From: Neoluteolibacter marinus
GTDB taxonomy: Bacteria; Verrucomicrobiota; Verrucomicrobiia; Verrucomicrobiales; Akkermansiaceae
Assembly: GCF_014904755.1 (NCBI RefSeq)
Contig: NZ_JACZFQ010000052.1
Coordinates: 1-64,000 of the forward strand
Direction of reading: 5' to 3'
Length of the DNA: 64,000 bases
The translations under genes and the position numbers were made by a program. Positions 30,054 to 39,396 of this stretch are shown piece by piece; position 1 is the first letter of the stretch; every line of letters begins with the position of its first letter. The notes under the pieces were generated by a model. It worked only from the letters and a program-made list of their open reading frames with translations, made no database searches and had not been told where the DNA came from.

Positions 30054-32270
30054 ATGAACCGATCCATCCCACGCCATCCGCTGAATTCGACCACCCGCGA
30101 TCTGATCCGGGCCTCCGCCTTCGGGTGCACCCTGCTCTCGGGTACATGGCTGTTTGCCCAGGACGAAATCGCCGGGAGCGGTGAGGCCGACGCCATGGAA
30201 GACTTGGCCCCGCTGATCGTGGAAGCCAGCGCCGATGCCAGCGAGCAGGGCTTGATCGAGGCGTTTGCCGGCGGCCAGGTCGCGCGCGGCGGGCGGGTGG
30301 GGGTGCTCGGGGCGCTCGACTACATGGAGACGCCTTTCAGCCTGACCAGCTACACCGAGGAGCTGATCGAGAATCAACAGGCGCAGAGTGTCGGCGACGT
30401 CCTCCTCAACGACCCGGCGGTGCGGGTGGCGCGCGGTTTCGGCAATTTCCAGCAGACCTACCTGGTGCGCGGTCTGCCGGTCTATTCGGACGACATGACC
30501 TACAACGGCCTCCACGGGCTGTTGCCGCGCCAGTATCTGGCGGCCGAGCTGGTCGAGCGGGTCGAGGTGTTCCGCGGAGCCAGCGCGTTTCTCAATGGTG
30601 CCGCTCCCGGTGGCAGCAGTCTCGGCGGCACGGTGAATGTACTGCCGAAGCGGGCGGCCAGCGACCCGCGCTACGAATTCACTACTGGCATCCAGACCGG
30701 CGGCCAAGGCTATGCGGCGCTCGATCTCGGCCAGCGTTTCTTTGACGGCCAGCTTGGCGTGCGGGTAAACGGTGCACTGCGCGATGGCGAAACCGCCGTC
30801 GATGGCGAGTCGGTCGGTCTCGGCATGCTGGCGCTCGGCCTCGACTGGCGCGGTGATCGTTTCCGCCTCTCCGCCGACCTCGGCTACCAGGACCTGCAGC
30901 GCGACGCCACCCAACCGAGCATCACCTTCGCCCCCGGCGTGCCGATCCTGCCGGCACCGGACGCTTCGACCAGCGTGGCGCAGCCGTGGACCTACTCGGA
31001 CGAGCGCGACTACTTCGGTGTCTTGCGCGGCGAGTTCGACCTCAACGACTGCTGGACCCTGTGGGCCGCGGTCGGTGGCCGGGAGGGCGACGAGGACAAT
31101 TCCTTCGCCAACCCGACGGTCATCGCCGCCGACGGAACCACCAGTGCCTACCGCTTCGACAACGTTCGCGAGGATTCGATCTGGACCGGCGAGATCGGTT
31201 TGCGCGGTGACGTGACGACCGGCCCGCTGCGCCACCGGCCGACGCTTTCCTTCACCGCCTACGAGTTGGAGTCGAAGAATGCCTACGCCTTCTCCGACTT
31301 TGCCGGTTTCCCGGGAAATCTCTACCTGCCGTCGCCGGTCGCCCCGCCGGCGGCCGACTTCTTCACCGGTGGCAACTTCGCCAATCCGCTGGTCACCGAG
31401 GAGACCGAAACCTCCAGCTTCGCGGCGGCGGACATCATCTCGCTGTTCGATGACAAGCTGATCCTGATGGGCGGCTTGCGCTACCAGACGATCGAGAGCC
31501 GCAGCTTCGACTACAACACGGGAGTGCAGACCGCCGGCTACGACGAAAGCGAGATCACCCCGATGGGCGGTATTCTCTACCGCTTCACCCCGCAGGTCGC
31601 CGGCTACGTGAACTACATCGAGGGCCTGACCAAGGGCGACATCGCTCCCGCGACCTCCGGCGGAGTGCCGGTGGCCAACGCCGGCCAGGCGCTCGCGCCC
31701 TACGTGACGGAACAGTTCGAGGCCGGGGTGAAGTTCGACTTCGACGGCGTCGGCGCCACCCTCGGGCTCTTCCAGAGCGAAAAGCCGGTCACCGGGCTGA
31801 ACAGTGCGGGCTACTTCGACCAGCTCCACGACCAGCGCTACCGCGGGATCGAGCTCAGCGTCTTCGGCGAGCCGGCCGAGGGCGTGCGGCTGCTCGGCGG
31901 CGCGAGCTTCCTCGACACCGAACGGGCCGGCCTCGACCAGATCGGTTCGCCGCACGCCCAGTTCAACCTCGGCGGCGAGTGGGACTTGCCCTTCCTGCCG
32001 TGCCTCACCCTGGACGGGCGGGTGCTCCACACCACCTCCCAGTATGCCGATGCCGCCAACACCCAGAAGGTCCCGTCGTGGACCCGCTTCGATGTCGGCC
32101 TGCGCTACACCACCGAGCTGTCCAGCGGCCAGGAGCTGACCTTCCGCGCCCGGGTGGAAAACGTCACCAACGACGACTACTGGGCCTCGGCCGGTGGCTT
32201 TCCCGGCGCCGGTTACCTGACCGTCGGCGCCCCGCGGACCCTGGTCCTGTCGGCAAGCTACGCGTTCTAA
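30054..32270 (+). CDS. TonB-dependent outer-membrane receptor (siderophore type)
   Basis: A 738-aa receptor. Signal peptide region ends near residue 35 (TWLFAQ); the plug domain has ETPFSLTSYTEELIENQQAQSVGDVLLNDPAVRVARGFGNFQQTYLVRG, and VERVEVFRGASAFLNGAAPGGSSLGGTVNVLPKRA is the plug signature. The rest is a 22-strand barrel ending with ASYAF, with the C-terminal Phe needed for BAM insertion. The LAPLIVEASA stretch near residue 50 could be the TonB box. It is of the FhuA/FecA-like ferric-siderophore class, but the ligand is unknown. Followed after 7 nt by a PepSY-TM protein. Confidence 0.93.
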   Translation: MNRSIPRHPLNSTTRDLIRASAFGCTLLSGTWLFAQDEIAGSGEADAMEDLAPLIVEASADASEQGLIEAFAGGQVARGGRVGVLGALDYMETPFSLTSYTEELIENQQAQSVGDVLLNDPAVRVARGFGNFQQTYLVRGLPVYSDDMTYNGLHGLLPRQYLAAELVERVEVFRGASAFLNGAAPGGSSLGGTVNVLPKRAASDPRYEFTTGIQTGGQGYAALDLGQRFFDGQLGVRVNGALRDGETAVDGESVGLGMLALGLDWRGDRFRLSADLGYQDLQRDATQPSITFAPGVPILPAPDASTSVAQPWTYSDERDYFGVLRGEFDLNDCWTLWAAVGGREGDEDNSFANPTVIAADGTTSAYRFDNVREDSIWTGEIGLRGDVTTGPLRHRPTLSFTAYELESKNAYAFSDFAGFPGNLYLPSPVAPPAADFFTGGNFANPLVTEETETSSFAAADIISLFDDKLILMGGLRYQTIESRSFDYNTGVQTAGYDESEITPMGGILYRFTPQVAGYVNYIEGLTKGDIAPATSGGVPVANAGQALAPYVTEQFEAGVKFDFDGVGATLGLFQSEKPVTGLNSAGYFDQLHDQRYRGIELSVFGEPAEGVRLLGGASFLDTERAGLDQIGSPHAQFNLGGEWDLPFLPCLTLDGRVLHTTSQYADAANTQKVPSWTRFDVGLRYTTELSSGQELTFRARVENVTNDDYWASAGGFPGAGYLTVGAPRTLVLSASYAF

Positions 32271-32277
32271 CAGAATC

Positions 32278-33357
32278 GTGCGCAAGTACTTCTGGCGTCT
32301 GCATTCGATCGTCGGCCTCGCGGCCGGCGTCGGGCTGCTGGTGATCGGTCTCAGCGGCAGCCTGCTGGTTTTCCACGAGGAAATCGACGCGCTGCGGCTG
32401 CCGGAGCAGACCCGCGTCGAGCCGACTGCCGCCGGCCGGCTGCCGCTCGACGAGCTGGTGGCCGCGGTGGAGAAGGCCGCGCCCGGCCACGCCGTCACCG
32501 GCTGGCGGATCGACCGCGACAACCCACATGTCGCCGACGGGGTTTTCGTGATGCCTTTCGGCACCCGCGAGTGGCATTATTTGACCATCGATTCCTATCG
32601 GGCGGATGTCTTGAGCCGGCCGACCGACCATGAGTCGACGCTCAAGCACTGGCTGCTCGACCTGCACACCGAGTTCTTCGTTCACGACATCGGCATGGCC
32701 GTGGCCGGATTGCTCGGGGTGGCGCTGTGCTTTCTCGGGCTGTCCGGGCTGTGGCTCTACCGGCGCTTCTGGAAATCGCTATTGCGGCTGCGCTGGAAAT
32801 CGAGCCTGCGGATGCTGGCCGGGGATTTCCACCGGATGGTCGGCATCTTTTCGGTCGGCTTCAACCTGCTGCTCGGCTTCACCGGCGCCTGGTGGAACCT
32901 GTCGCACGTGGTCGAGGATCTCACCGGGCAGCCGGCCGACCCGGCCGACGAGGTGCTGTTCCACGAAAAGCTCTTCCCCGCCAGCCTCCAGCTCGCGGCC
33001 TTGCCGGAAAAGGCGCGCCAACATATCGAGGGCTTCGAGACCCGTTATATCTCCTTTCCGTGGGCGCCCGGCGGGCCTTTCACGCTGTGGGGCAGCCACG
33101 AGGATGCGGCGTGGTTCCGCAGCGACTATGGTTCACAAGTCGCCTTCGATTCGCAAAGCGGCGACTTCCTCTCCGCCCATGACCTCACCCGGGACGGGAC
33201 GTGGAAGCAGATCGAGGACGCCTTCGAGCCGCTCCACTTTGGCAACTTCGGCGGGCTCGTCTCGAAGTCCCTCTGGGCCGCTGCCGGCTTTGCTCCGGCC
33301 TTGCTTTGCCTGAGCGGCATGGCCATCTGGTGGCAGCGCCGTCGCCGCACCGGATGA
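32278..33357 (+). CDS. PepSY-associated membrane protein
   Basis: A 359-aa inner-membrane protein of the PepSY-TM family, which often sits beside TonB receptors and may reduce ferric siderophores. Membrane helices: IVGLAAGVGLLVIGLSGSLLVFHEEI (residue 10 onward), DIGMAVAGLLGVALCFLGLSGLWLY (near 140), IFSVGFNLLLGFTGAWWNL and the last one (ALLCLSGMAIWWQRRRR). Conserved His residues lie in the first helix end (HEEI), HTEFF and HRMVG. It starts with GTG 32278, 7 nt after the receptor stop, so the two form an operon. Confidence 0.88.
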   Translation: MRKYFWRLHSIVGLAAGVGLLVIGLSGSLLVFHEEIDALRLPEQTRVEPTAAGRLPLDELVAAVEKAAPGHAVTGWRIDRDNPHVADGVFVMPFGTREWHYLTIDSYRADVLSRPTDHESTLKHWLLDLHTEFFVHDIGMAVAGLLGVALCFLGLSGLWLYRRFWKSLLRLRWKSSLRMLAGDFHRMVGIFSVGFNLLLGFTGAWWNLSHVVEDLTGQPADPADEVLFHEKLFPASLQLAALPEKARQHIEGFETRYISFPWAPGGPFTLWGSHEDAAWFRSDYGSQVAFDSQSGDFLSAHDLTRDGTWKQIEDAFEPLHFGNFGGLVSKSLWAAAGFAPALLCLSGMAIWWQRRRRTG

Positions 33358-33399
33358 ATTGGGGCTCCCAATTCCGCGGGGACGCTCCAAGGTCGCGGA

Positions 33400-33744
33400 A
33401 TGTTCTACGACCCGCCCAATGCCCCGACCGTCCCGGAGCCGGTTCCCGAGGTGCCGCGGCGCAAGTTGTGGACTTCGCTGATGGTGCCGCCGCTGGTCAC
33501 CGCCATCGCAACGCTGGTCTTGAGCGGTGTTGCCAACGCCGGGCGCAACTACGGGGCGGAGCTGTTGTTCGTCCTGCCTCTCGGGCTGGTGACGATCCTG
33601 ATCTGCATGGTCCCCTTCACGCAGGCCCTGAAGGTGCGCTACCGCGGTCGGGGGCTGGTGCTGACTTCGATCGGCTACCTGCTGGGCCAGATCATCGTTT
33701 GTCTGTGCCTGTGGTTCGGATGTTGCGTGCTGGTCCTGGGATAG
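33400..33744 (+). CDS. Three-helix membrane protein
   Basis: A 114-aa protein with a Pro-rich N-terminus (MFYDPPNAPTVPEPVPEVP) and three membrane helices (LMVPPLVTAIATLVLSGVANA, LLFVLPLGLVTILICMVPF, IGYLLGQIIVCLCLWFGCCVLVL). No family recognised. It is 42 nt downstream of the PepSY-TM gene and may belong to the same operon. A hairpin follows. Confidence 0.6.
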   Translation: MFYDPPNAPTVPEPVPEVPRRKLWTSLMVPPLVTAIATLVLSGVANAGRNYGAELLFVLPLGLVTILICMVPFTQALKVRYRGRGLVLTSIGYLLGQIIVCLCLWFGCCVLVLG

Positions 33745-33766
33745 GCCGCGCCGGCGTACAAGGAGA

Positions 33767-33795
33767 ACGCCGCACCCGGTATTCCGGGGCGGCGT
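33767..33795. terminator. Hairpin between convergent genes
   Basis: ACGCCGC (33767-33773) pairs with GCGGCGT (33789-33795), with an inner CCGG/CCGG stem. No T-tract. It lies between the convergent genes ending at 33744 and 33814. Confidence 0.5.
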
Positions 33796-33813
33796 GAAAG
33801 GAGACCGGGCGGT

Positions 33814-34659
33814 TCACTCGCCGGAGTCGTCGGATCCTTCGGCAGGCTTCGCGTCCTTGGCTTGCTCGGCGATCTTCGCCACGTCCGCGGCCGGGAGCAC
33901 CACCGGCGAGACCTGGATCTGGCCGCCGCGGCTGGAAGCACCGCTCTTGCCGCGGCGCAGCACCGACATGCCCAGCAGCTTGCCATCGGCGAGATAGACC
34001 GGGCAGCCGACGGCGTCGCTGGCGACGCGGTAGAAGGCCCGCGGGCGGACCGTGAGGCCGGAGATCTCGCTGGTCAGCAAGCTGGGCTCGCGGTTGAAGG
34101 CCTCGTCGAGGCGACCGAGCACGATGCACTCGTCGAGCAGCTCGCCCTTGGCGGAATCGGCCAGATCGATGGCGCTGAACTCAACTCCCTTTGCTTCGTC
34201 GCTGTCCATGCGGACCTTGATGAAGGCGAGGCCGAGGTCCTCGTCCTTGAGCACCAGGTCGGCGGGGACTTCCGAGCCGTCGGCCGTGATCACCTTGATC
34301 TCCTTGAACTCGGAAGTGGCGGACAGCTTGATCTCGCCGGCCGGGGTGTTGACCGTCTGGCCGTCGACCATCGACGACTTGTCGAGCGCACCGAGGGCGG
34401 TGACGATCATGCCGGACGGATCGATCACGGTGCCGGTGACCTCGCTCTTCTCTTCCTTTTCCTGGGCGGCGAGGGCGGCCTTCATTTGGGCCGGGATGTC
34501 ACCCTCGGCACTCATCGAGGTCTTCGAAAGCACCGACAGCCAGACCACGGCGTCCTTGTGGGCGTCGGAGAGCTTTTTGGCGGTGTCGCGCAACTCGGCG
34601 GTGGATGCGGTGGCGAGGGCGGTGGTCGCCACGAGGGCGAGGGTGGCAATGCGGATCAT
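33814..34659 (-). CDS. Exported trypsin-fold protein without catalytic triad (HtrA paralogue)
   Basis: A 281-aa exported protein, signal peptide MIRIATLALVATTALATASTA. The fold of an HtrA protease domain can be traced (EVTGTVIDPSGMIVTALGAL for the first strand pair, LGLAFIKVRMDSDE for the Asp region, VLGRLDE, and the oxyanion region ASDAVGCPVYLADGKLLGM). The catalytic His is missing (normal NHHV is ALGAL), and the GNSGGP box is SDAVGCPV. So it should be inactive. It follows the active protease gene in the operon, 32 nt away. It may bind or hold substrates. Start ATG 34659. Confidence 0.75.
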   Translation of the reverse strand: MIRIATLALVATTALATASTAELRDTAKKLSDAHKDAVVWLSVLSKTSMSAEGDIPAQMKAALAAQEKEEKSEVTGTVIDPSGMIVTALGALDKSSMVDGQTVNTPAGEIKLSATSEFKEIKVITADGSEVPADLVLKDEDLGLAFIKVRMDSDEAKGVEFSAIDLADSAKGELLDECIVLGRLDEAFNREPSLLTSEISGLTVRPRAFYRVASDAVGCPVYLADGKLLGMSVLRRGKSGASSRGGQIQVSPVVLPAADVAKIAEQAKDAKPAEGSDDSGE

Positions 34660-34691
34660 GGGACGTTTGGTTGGAATGGACTCGGTTGAAA

Positions 34692-36731
34692 TCACCAGCG
34701 GGGTTCGATCTCGAGGAACTGGGTGCGCGGGCCGCGGCGGATGCCGAAGACAATGCTGCGCGGCTTGGCCTCGCCGAGGTCCTTGAGGGTTTTTTCCAGG
34801 ACGTCGATCTCGTTGGTGGGCTGGCCGTCGATGGTCAGGATGATGTCGTCCGGCGCGAGCCCGCCGAGGGCGGCCCAGCCGCTGGGCTCGACCTTCAACA
34901 CCGAGATGCCGGCGGGTTCTTCGCCTTGTTCCTCCTTCGCCTGGTCGCGCTGGGCGGACGAAAGCTGGCGGGCCGTGAACTCGAACTGGTCGTCCTTGTA
35001 CTCCAGCAGCTCGCTGTCATCGACCGGCCGCGGCGCGAGGTCGACCGACCAGCTTTGCGCTTCACCGTCGCGGAGGCCGCTGAGTTCCACGGTGGCGTCG
35101 ACCGGGTAGGCGAGGATCAGTTCGGGGAAGACGTCGGAGTCCTCTGGCCGGCGCGCGTTGATCACCTTGCCGTCGAACTTGAGGAGCAGGTCGCCTTCCT
35201 TGAGGCCTGCTTTCTTCGCCGGAGAGTCCGGGGCCAGCGCGGTGACCCGCACGCCCTTCTTGCCGGGGATGCCGAGGGCGGCCGCGAGCTCGTCGGTGAT
35301 CACCTGGGTGGCAGCCCCCATCCACGCCTTTTCGGCGAGCCGGGGGCGCACCGGATCCTTCAGCGGGCCGACCTTGACGACGGTGGCGAGTTGCTGGTGG
35401 TTGCGCTCGAACTCGACCAGCAGCGGTTTCGGTTCGTCGAGGTCCTTGGTGAATGCGGCGGTGAATTTTTCCAGGTCGGCGCGGGTGGCGACCGGTTGGC
35501 CGCCGACGCGGATGATCACGTCCGCGCCGCGCAGCGGCGGCTTCGCCTGTGCGGACGGGCCTCCGGTGCGGACGGTGTCGACCAGCACGCCGTCCTCGTT
35601 GTCGCGGTACTTCTCGAGTGCCGAGACCTTGGTGAAATCGCGGGCGGTCAGGCCCCATTCGCGCAGCTCGCTCTCCTTCCCCATGTTCGGTTCGCGCACG
35701 ATGGTGGTCATTTTCCAGGTCTGCGGCTGGCCGTCACGGGTGCCGGCGAGGGTCACTTCGGTGCCCGGCACGGTGTCGAGCACCATGGCGTTGAAGACCG
35801 GCAGGTCCTCATCGGCATGACAGTCGGGCAGGTCGGTTCCCCGGTAGTTGGTGATGAAGTCCCCGGGCTTGATGCCGGCGGCGGCGGCCGGGCTGTCCTT
35901 CCAGACCGAGGCCACCAGCGCGCCTTTCTCGTTGGCCATGCTGCGCAGCAGCGGCTGCACCTCGAGCCCGATCCAGCTGCGGGTGACGCTGCCCTTTTCG
36001 ATCAGCTCCGCGGCGACCTTCTTGGCGAGATTGGCCGGGATCGCACCGCCGAGACTGGCGATGCCGACCTCGTTGACGCCGACGATCTCGCCGGCGGGAT
36101 TCACCAAGGGGCCGCCGCTGTTGCCGCCGAAGATCACCGCGTCGTGGCCGATCCAGCGCACCAGCTCGCCGACCTTTTCGCCGTCGAGCGTCATCGAGAT
36201 CTGGTGGCGCGGGACGATCATCTCGGTGTTGGCGACGATGCCGCGGGTGACCGATTGCGACAGGCCGCCCGGGCTGCCCATCGCGAACACGACATCGCCG
36301 ACCTTCAGTTGGTCGGAGTCTCCGAAAGTCGCGACCGCGAGCGGCTGGTCCTTGAAGCGCCGGGTCGAGAGGTCGAGCTTGAGCACCGCGAGGTCGGACA
36401 AGGCGTCGGTGCCCACCAAGGTCGCGTCCACCTCCTCGCGGTTCGAGAGCGTGCAGACGAAGCGGGTGCCGCGACCGGCGACGTGGTGGTTGGTCAGCAC
36501 GTAGCCGTCGGATGAAATGATGGCGCCGCTGCCGCTGCCCTGCATTTTCCGCATCCGGCCGTCGGAGCCTTCTTCCATGACCACGTAGATGCGGACAAGG
36601 GCAGGGAAGACCTTGCGGATCGCGTCGCTGACCTCGGCCGCCGGCGGCGGCGATGCCACTTCGGCGAGCAGCGGCGATGCGGGCAGGAGCGCGAGCAGAA
36701 GGGCGGCGGAGATGCGGGATTTTCGGATCAT
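34692..36731 (-). CDS. HtrA/DegP-like periplasmic serine protease with four PDZ-like domains
   Basis: A 679-aa periplasmic protease. Signal peptide MIRKSRISAALLLALLPASPLLA. Triad: His83 (TNHHV), Asp113 (SDLAVLK), Ser205 (GGNSGGP). After it come four PDZ-like units: near 225-300 (WIGLEVQPLL to GDFITNYRG), 370-450 (LVDTVRTGGPSA to VIIRVGG), 485-545 (VRVTALAPDSPAKKAGL to LLLKFDG) and 610-665 (GISVLKVEPSGW to IILTIDG). DegP has two. The gene is followed by an inactive paralogue. It probably handles misfolded envelope proteins. Confidence 0.9.
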   Translation of the reverse strand: MIRKSRISAALLLALLPASPLLAEVASPPPAAEVSDAIRKVFPALVRIYVVMEEGSDGRMRKMQGSGSGAIISSDGYVLTNHHVAGRGTRFVCTLSNREEVDATLVGTDALSDLAVLKLDLSTRRFKDQPLAVATFGDSDQLKVGDVVFAMGSPGGLSQSVTRGIVANTEMIVPRHQISMTLDGEKVGELVRWIGHDAVIFGGNSGGPLVNPAGEIVGVNEVGIASLGGAIPANLAKKVAAELIEKGSVTRSWIGLEVQPLLRSMANEKGALVASVWKDSPAAAAGIKPGDFITNYRGTDLPDCHADEDLPVFNAMVLDTVPGTEVTLAGTRDGQPQTWKMTTIVREPNMGKESELREWGLTARDFTKVSALEKYRDNEDGVLVDTVRTGGPSAQAKPPLRGADVIIRVGGQPVATRADLEKFTAAFTKDLDEPKPLLVEFERNHQQLATVVKVGPLKDPVRPRLAEKAWMGAATQVITDELAAALGIPGKKGVRVTALAPDSPAKKAGLKEGDLLLKFDGKVINARRPEDSDVFPELILAYPVDATVELSGLRDGEAQSWSVDLAPRPVDDSELLEYKDDQFEFTARQLSSAQRDQAKEEQGEEPAGISVLKVEPSGWAALGGLAPDDIILTIDGQPTNEIDVLEKTLKDLGEAKPRSIVFGIRRGPRTQFLEIEPRW

Positions 36732-36779
36732 GTCGACGTAACGGACGCGCCATCAAGCGTGCGCGTCGGGTCGGCTTGT

Positions 36780-37982
36780 TCAAGTTTTCGAAGCCGCCGC
36801 CCGCCGGTGCCACCAGCGGCAGGTCCCGGTTACCAGCAGGGCACCGAGGGCGAGGCCGGTGAGATTGGCAACCAGGTCGGCGGCGTCATCGGCCATGAAC
36901 TCCCGCCGCAGCAGGTTCGGCACGACCTCCGAGAGCACCGCGAGGCCGGTGGCGAGCGGCCATGCGTCGCGAACTCCTGCCACGGCGAAAACCGCCAGGC
37001 CGACCGCGAAAAACGCGGCGACATGGGCAAAGGGAAAGTCCTGGTCGATCTTCCGGATGGCGCCCGCAGCTACATTATCGGCCCGGTCGTCGTGGATGAC
37101 GGGCGGCGCGGGGTTGGAGGGCTTGGGCAATGCCGGCGCGGGCGCGGGAGCAGTCATCGGAGAAGTCGACGAGTTGGGCTGCGGTGGGACGACGGCAAGC
37201 GCCGGTACGGGCTTCGGCGGCGCGGGGGTCGGTGCTGCCGCGATCTCTTTTCCGAGCAGGAACCCGCCGGGAAGCGGCCGGGCGTGGAAGTTCGGCTGCG
37301 GGAAGACCAGGAACCAGCCGGCCGCCACCAAGCCCAGTGAAGCCGCCGCCTGTCGCAGCCGGCCCTTGCGGTGGCCGAGAACCGCGGCGGCCCAGCCCGT
37401 CCAACCCGCCAGCAACGCCACTGTCGCCGCGACGATCCACCCTCGTTGTTTCACCGGGGTGACGGTCAAGTCCCGCACTTTCAGAGTCCCGGTCGCCGCG
37501 AGGTTGTTGAAGAACAGGTGGGGCTCGCCCATGTCCGGCGGCAGGTCCAGCACACACTCGACGGTGTGCCATCCGCGCGAACCCGAAGCATTGATCAGGT
37601 CACCGTCCGCCGGCCAATGGAAGCGACCCGTGGGGTCCTTGCCTGCTAGCGAAACCCGGGCGCTCCACCACGATCTGCCGTCCTTGTGTTCGACGTCCTC
37701 CCAGGCCGCGTCGAGCCGCACCCGGACAAAACGCAAGTCCTCCAGGCCGGGCAGCACGCACTCGGCGCTGGCCCGCGCCTCGCCGTCAGGCGGCAGCAAG
37801 GTCCAGGTGCCGTTCTCGAGCTCGAACCGCTCCCCGGCCTTCACCGTCCAGCCGCTGAAGTCCGGCCCGAGCCGGATGTCCGGATCCGGTCCGGTACGCT
37901 CGAAGCGGAGCTGCCACACCGCACCGCTCAGAAAAGTCAGCATGATCCCGCAGAAGGCGATCAGGAGGCGGCGGCGCGTCAC
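36780..37982 (-). CDS. VanZ-like membrane protein with N-terminal extracytoplasmic domain
   Basis: A 400-aa protein. One N-terminal helix, then an about 150-residue beta-rich domain (FSGWTVKAGERFELENGTWTLLPP onward), a second helix (GWIVAATVALLAGWTGWAAAVLG), a Pro-rich linker, and a C-terminal VanZ-like part: DQDFPFAHVAAFFAVGLAVFAV, RDAWPLATGLAVLSEVVPNLLR and DAADLVANLTGLALGALL. VanZ proteins keep a conserved His and Asp-x-x-x-N. Function unknown. The start is GTG 37982; a 21-bp dyad ends 3 nt upstream. Confidence 0.65.
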   Translation of the reverse strand: MTRRRLLIAFCGIMLTFLSGAVWQLRFERTGPDPDIRLGPDFSGWTVKAGERFELENGTWTLLPPDGEARASAECVLPGLEDLRFVRVRLDAAWEDVEHKDGRSWWSARVSLAGKDPTGRFHWPADGDLINASGSRGWHTVECVLDLPPDMGEPHLFFNNLAATGTLKVRDLTVTPVKQRGWIVAATVALLAGWTGWAAAVLGHRKGRLRQAAASLGLVAAGWFLVFPQPNFHARPLPGGFLLGKEIAAAPTPAPPKPVPALAVVPPQPNSSTSPMTAPAPAPALPKPSNPAPPVIHDDRADNVAAGAIRKIDQDFPFAHVAAFFAVGLAVFAVAGVRDAWPLATGLAVLSEVVPNLLRREFMADDAADLVANLTGLALGALLVTGTCRWWHRRAAASKT

Positions 37983-37984
37983 GC

Positions 37985-38005
37985 GCGGATTCCACTGGAA
38001 TCCGC
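37985..38005. promoter_or_regulatory. 21-bp perfect dyad at the VanZ-like gene start
   Basis: GCGGATTCC (37985-37993), ACT, GGAATCCGC (37997-38005): nine perfect base pairs around three nt. It ends 3 nt before the presumed GTG start. It could be an operator, or a stem that hides the ribosome site, or it signals that the true start is further in. Confidence 0.6.
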
Positions 38006-38111
38006 CGGCGGGTGCGATGCTAAACGGCGGGCGGACGTTGCAGTCCGTCGAAGCCCGGCTGCACCGGACTGGTCATGCGCCGTGGAACCCTTGCCAGGCC
38101 GGACGACCGGG

Positions 38112-39194
38112 TCAGCGGTTTCTCGACAGGGGACAGCGGGCAGTGGTTTCGCCCTCGATCCACTGCAGATCGAAGAATTTCATCCCGAGCGGAACGCAAC
38201 CGCGCTGCCGCCAGCGGCGCAGGTGCTTGGCAACCATGCCGGTGGGGTAGCCGAAACGGGACGGGACCGGGTCGGTCCACTCGATCTGGTCGGTATGCTC
38301 AAGGCAAACCAGCGAGAGGTCCCTGGGGATGGAGATCCCTCTTCTCCTGCAGTAGCCGTACAAGGAGTGGACGTGCAGGTCCTTGCCGACGATGACCGCG
38401 GTCGGGTCGTTGATCCGGAAATGCCGCTCCCAGTAGCTCTTCCAGACCGCGGAGATGGGTTCGGCGAAGATCGGTGTGAGCGCCTCGATGTCGACCCGCG
38501 AGGCGGCCTCGCCGAGTCCTTCGGCCAGGCTTTGACGGACCGCGACGGTGATCTCGATGCCCATCGGCTCGACCGGGATCAGGATCCGTTCGTGGCCCAG
38601 TTCGTGCAGTTTGCGGACCGCACTTTCGACCACCGTGCCGATCTTGAAGCCGAGGCCGCTGAGGTTGGTCGCCGCCCGCCAGGCGCCGCCCACCAGGAAG
38701 GTCGGCAGCAGGCGGACTGCCGCCTGGACCCACTCGGTGGTGGCCACGCTCAGCAGCAGGGCGCGCGGGCTGTAGCGCTCGATCGCGCCCTTCAGGACCT
38801 CTTCCGGGTGCTTGAAGCGGGAGAAGTCCAAACTGATCACGTGCGACTGTCCGCCTTCGTTCTCCCAAGCCAGCCGGTACGCCTGACGCTCGATTTCCTC
38901 GCTGCGGGACACCGCGCCATCGCCCCGGATGATCAGCAGGGTCTGGCTGGATGAGGGCTCGGCTGCCGGCGATAACCGGATGACCCGCCGTTTCCCCTGC
39001 CGGGCCGGGCCGATGCTGCCGCGGCTTTCGAGAACCTGAAGTGCACCGATGCAGGTGCGTGCGCTGGTGAGGTAGCGCTTCATCAGCGTCCGGTGTCCCG
39101 GCAGGTGCCGTTCCCAAGTGCCGGCCCTGATGTCGCGCTCGATCAGCAAGGCGAGCTTCTGCGGCAACCGCTCACGGCACAAGTGTGACTCCAT
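38112..39194 (-). CDS. GntR-type regulator with LacI-like sugar-binding domain
   Basis: A 360-aa regulator. N-terminal GntR-like winged helix (LALLIERDIRAGTWERHLPGHRTLMKRYLTSARTCIGALQVLES) then a periplasmic-binding-protein-like domain (LLIIRGDG, LLLSVATTEWVQAAV, LHELGHERILIPVEP, and TAVIVGKDLHVHSLYGYCRRRGISIPRDLSLVCLEHTD). This AraR-like architecture senses a sugar or small ligand. It is divergent from the secreted-protein/PilX cassette, with a dyad between them. Confidence 0.85.
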   Translation of the reverse strand: MESHLCRERLPQKLALLIERDIRAGTWERHLPGHRTLMKRYLTSARTCIGALQVLESRGSIGPARQGKRRVIRLSPAAEPSSSQTLLIIRGDGAVSRSEEIERQAYRLAWENEGGQSHVISLDFSRFKHPEEVLKGAIERYSPRALLLSVATTEWVQAAVRLLPTFLVGGAWRAATNLSGLGFKIGTVVESAVRKLHELGHERILIPVEPMGIEITVAVRQSLAEGLGEAASRVDIEALTPIFAEPISAVWKSYWERHFRINDPTAVIVGKDLHVHSLYGYCRRRGISIPRDLSLVCLEHTDQIEWTDPVPSRFGYPTGMVAKHLRRWRQRGCVPLGMKFFDLQWIEGETTARCPLSRNR

Positions 39195-39234
39195 GGGCCG
39201 CTTTCCTACAACGCGAGTGTTTGTGGGACCAGTC

Positions 39235-39246
39235 CCGAAGCGGCAA
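39235..39246. promoter_or_regulatory. 12-bp dyad between regulator and cassette
   Basis: GGGAC-CA-GTCCC (39235-39246), 41 bp upstream of the GntR-type gene and 151 bp before the first cassette gene. A plausible operator for the divergent regulator. Confidence 0.4.
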
Positions 39247-39396
39247 CTGCTGCCGAAATGAGTACAGCCAAATGGCGGTCAAACGGGCAGCGTGGAAAGG
39301 CCCCGGGCACCTCTGCTGCTGGTTTGAGGGTTGCGCCGCGCGTTCCGCTGGCGCCGGCGTGATGCCACCTCCTCAAACGCAAAACCAGTATCCCTC

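Noticed and set aside
30018-32564. 848-codon minus-strand frame opposite the TonB receptor
   Set aside because: Antisense shadow of the receptor; no motif and strong Gly/Val/Arg bias.
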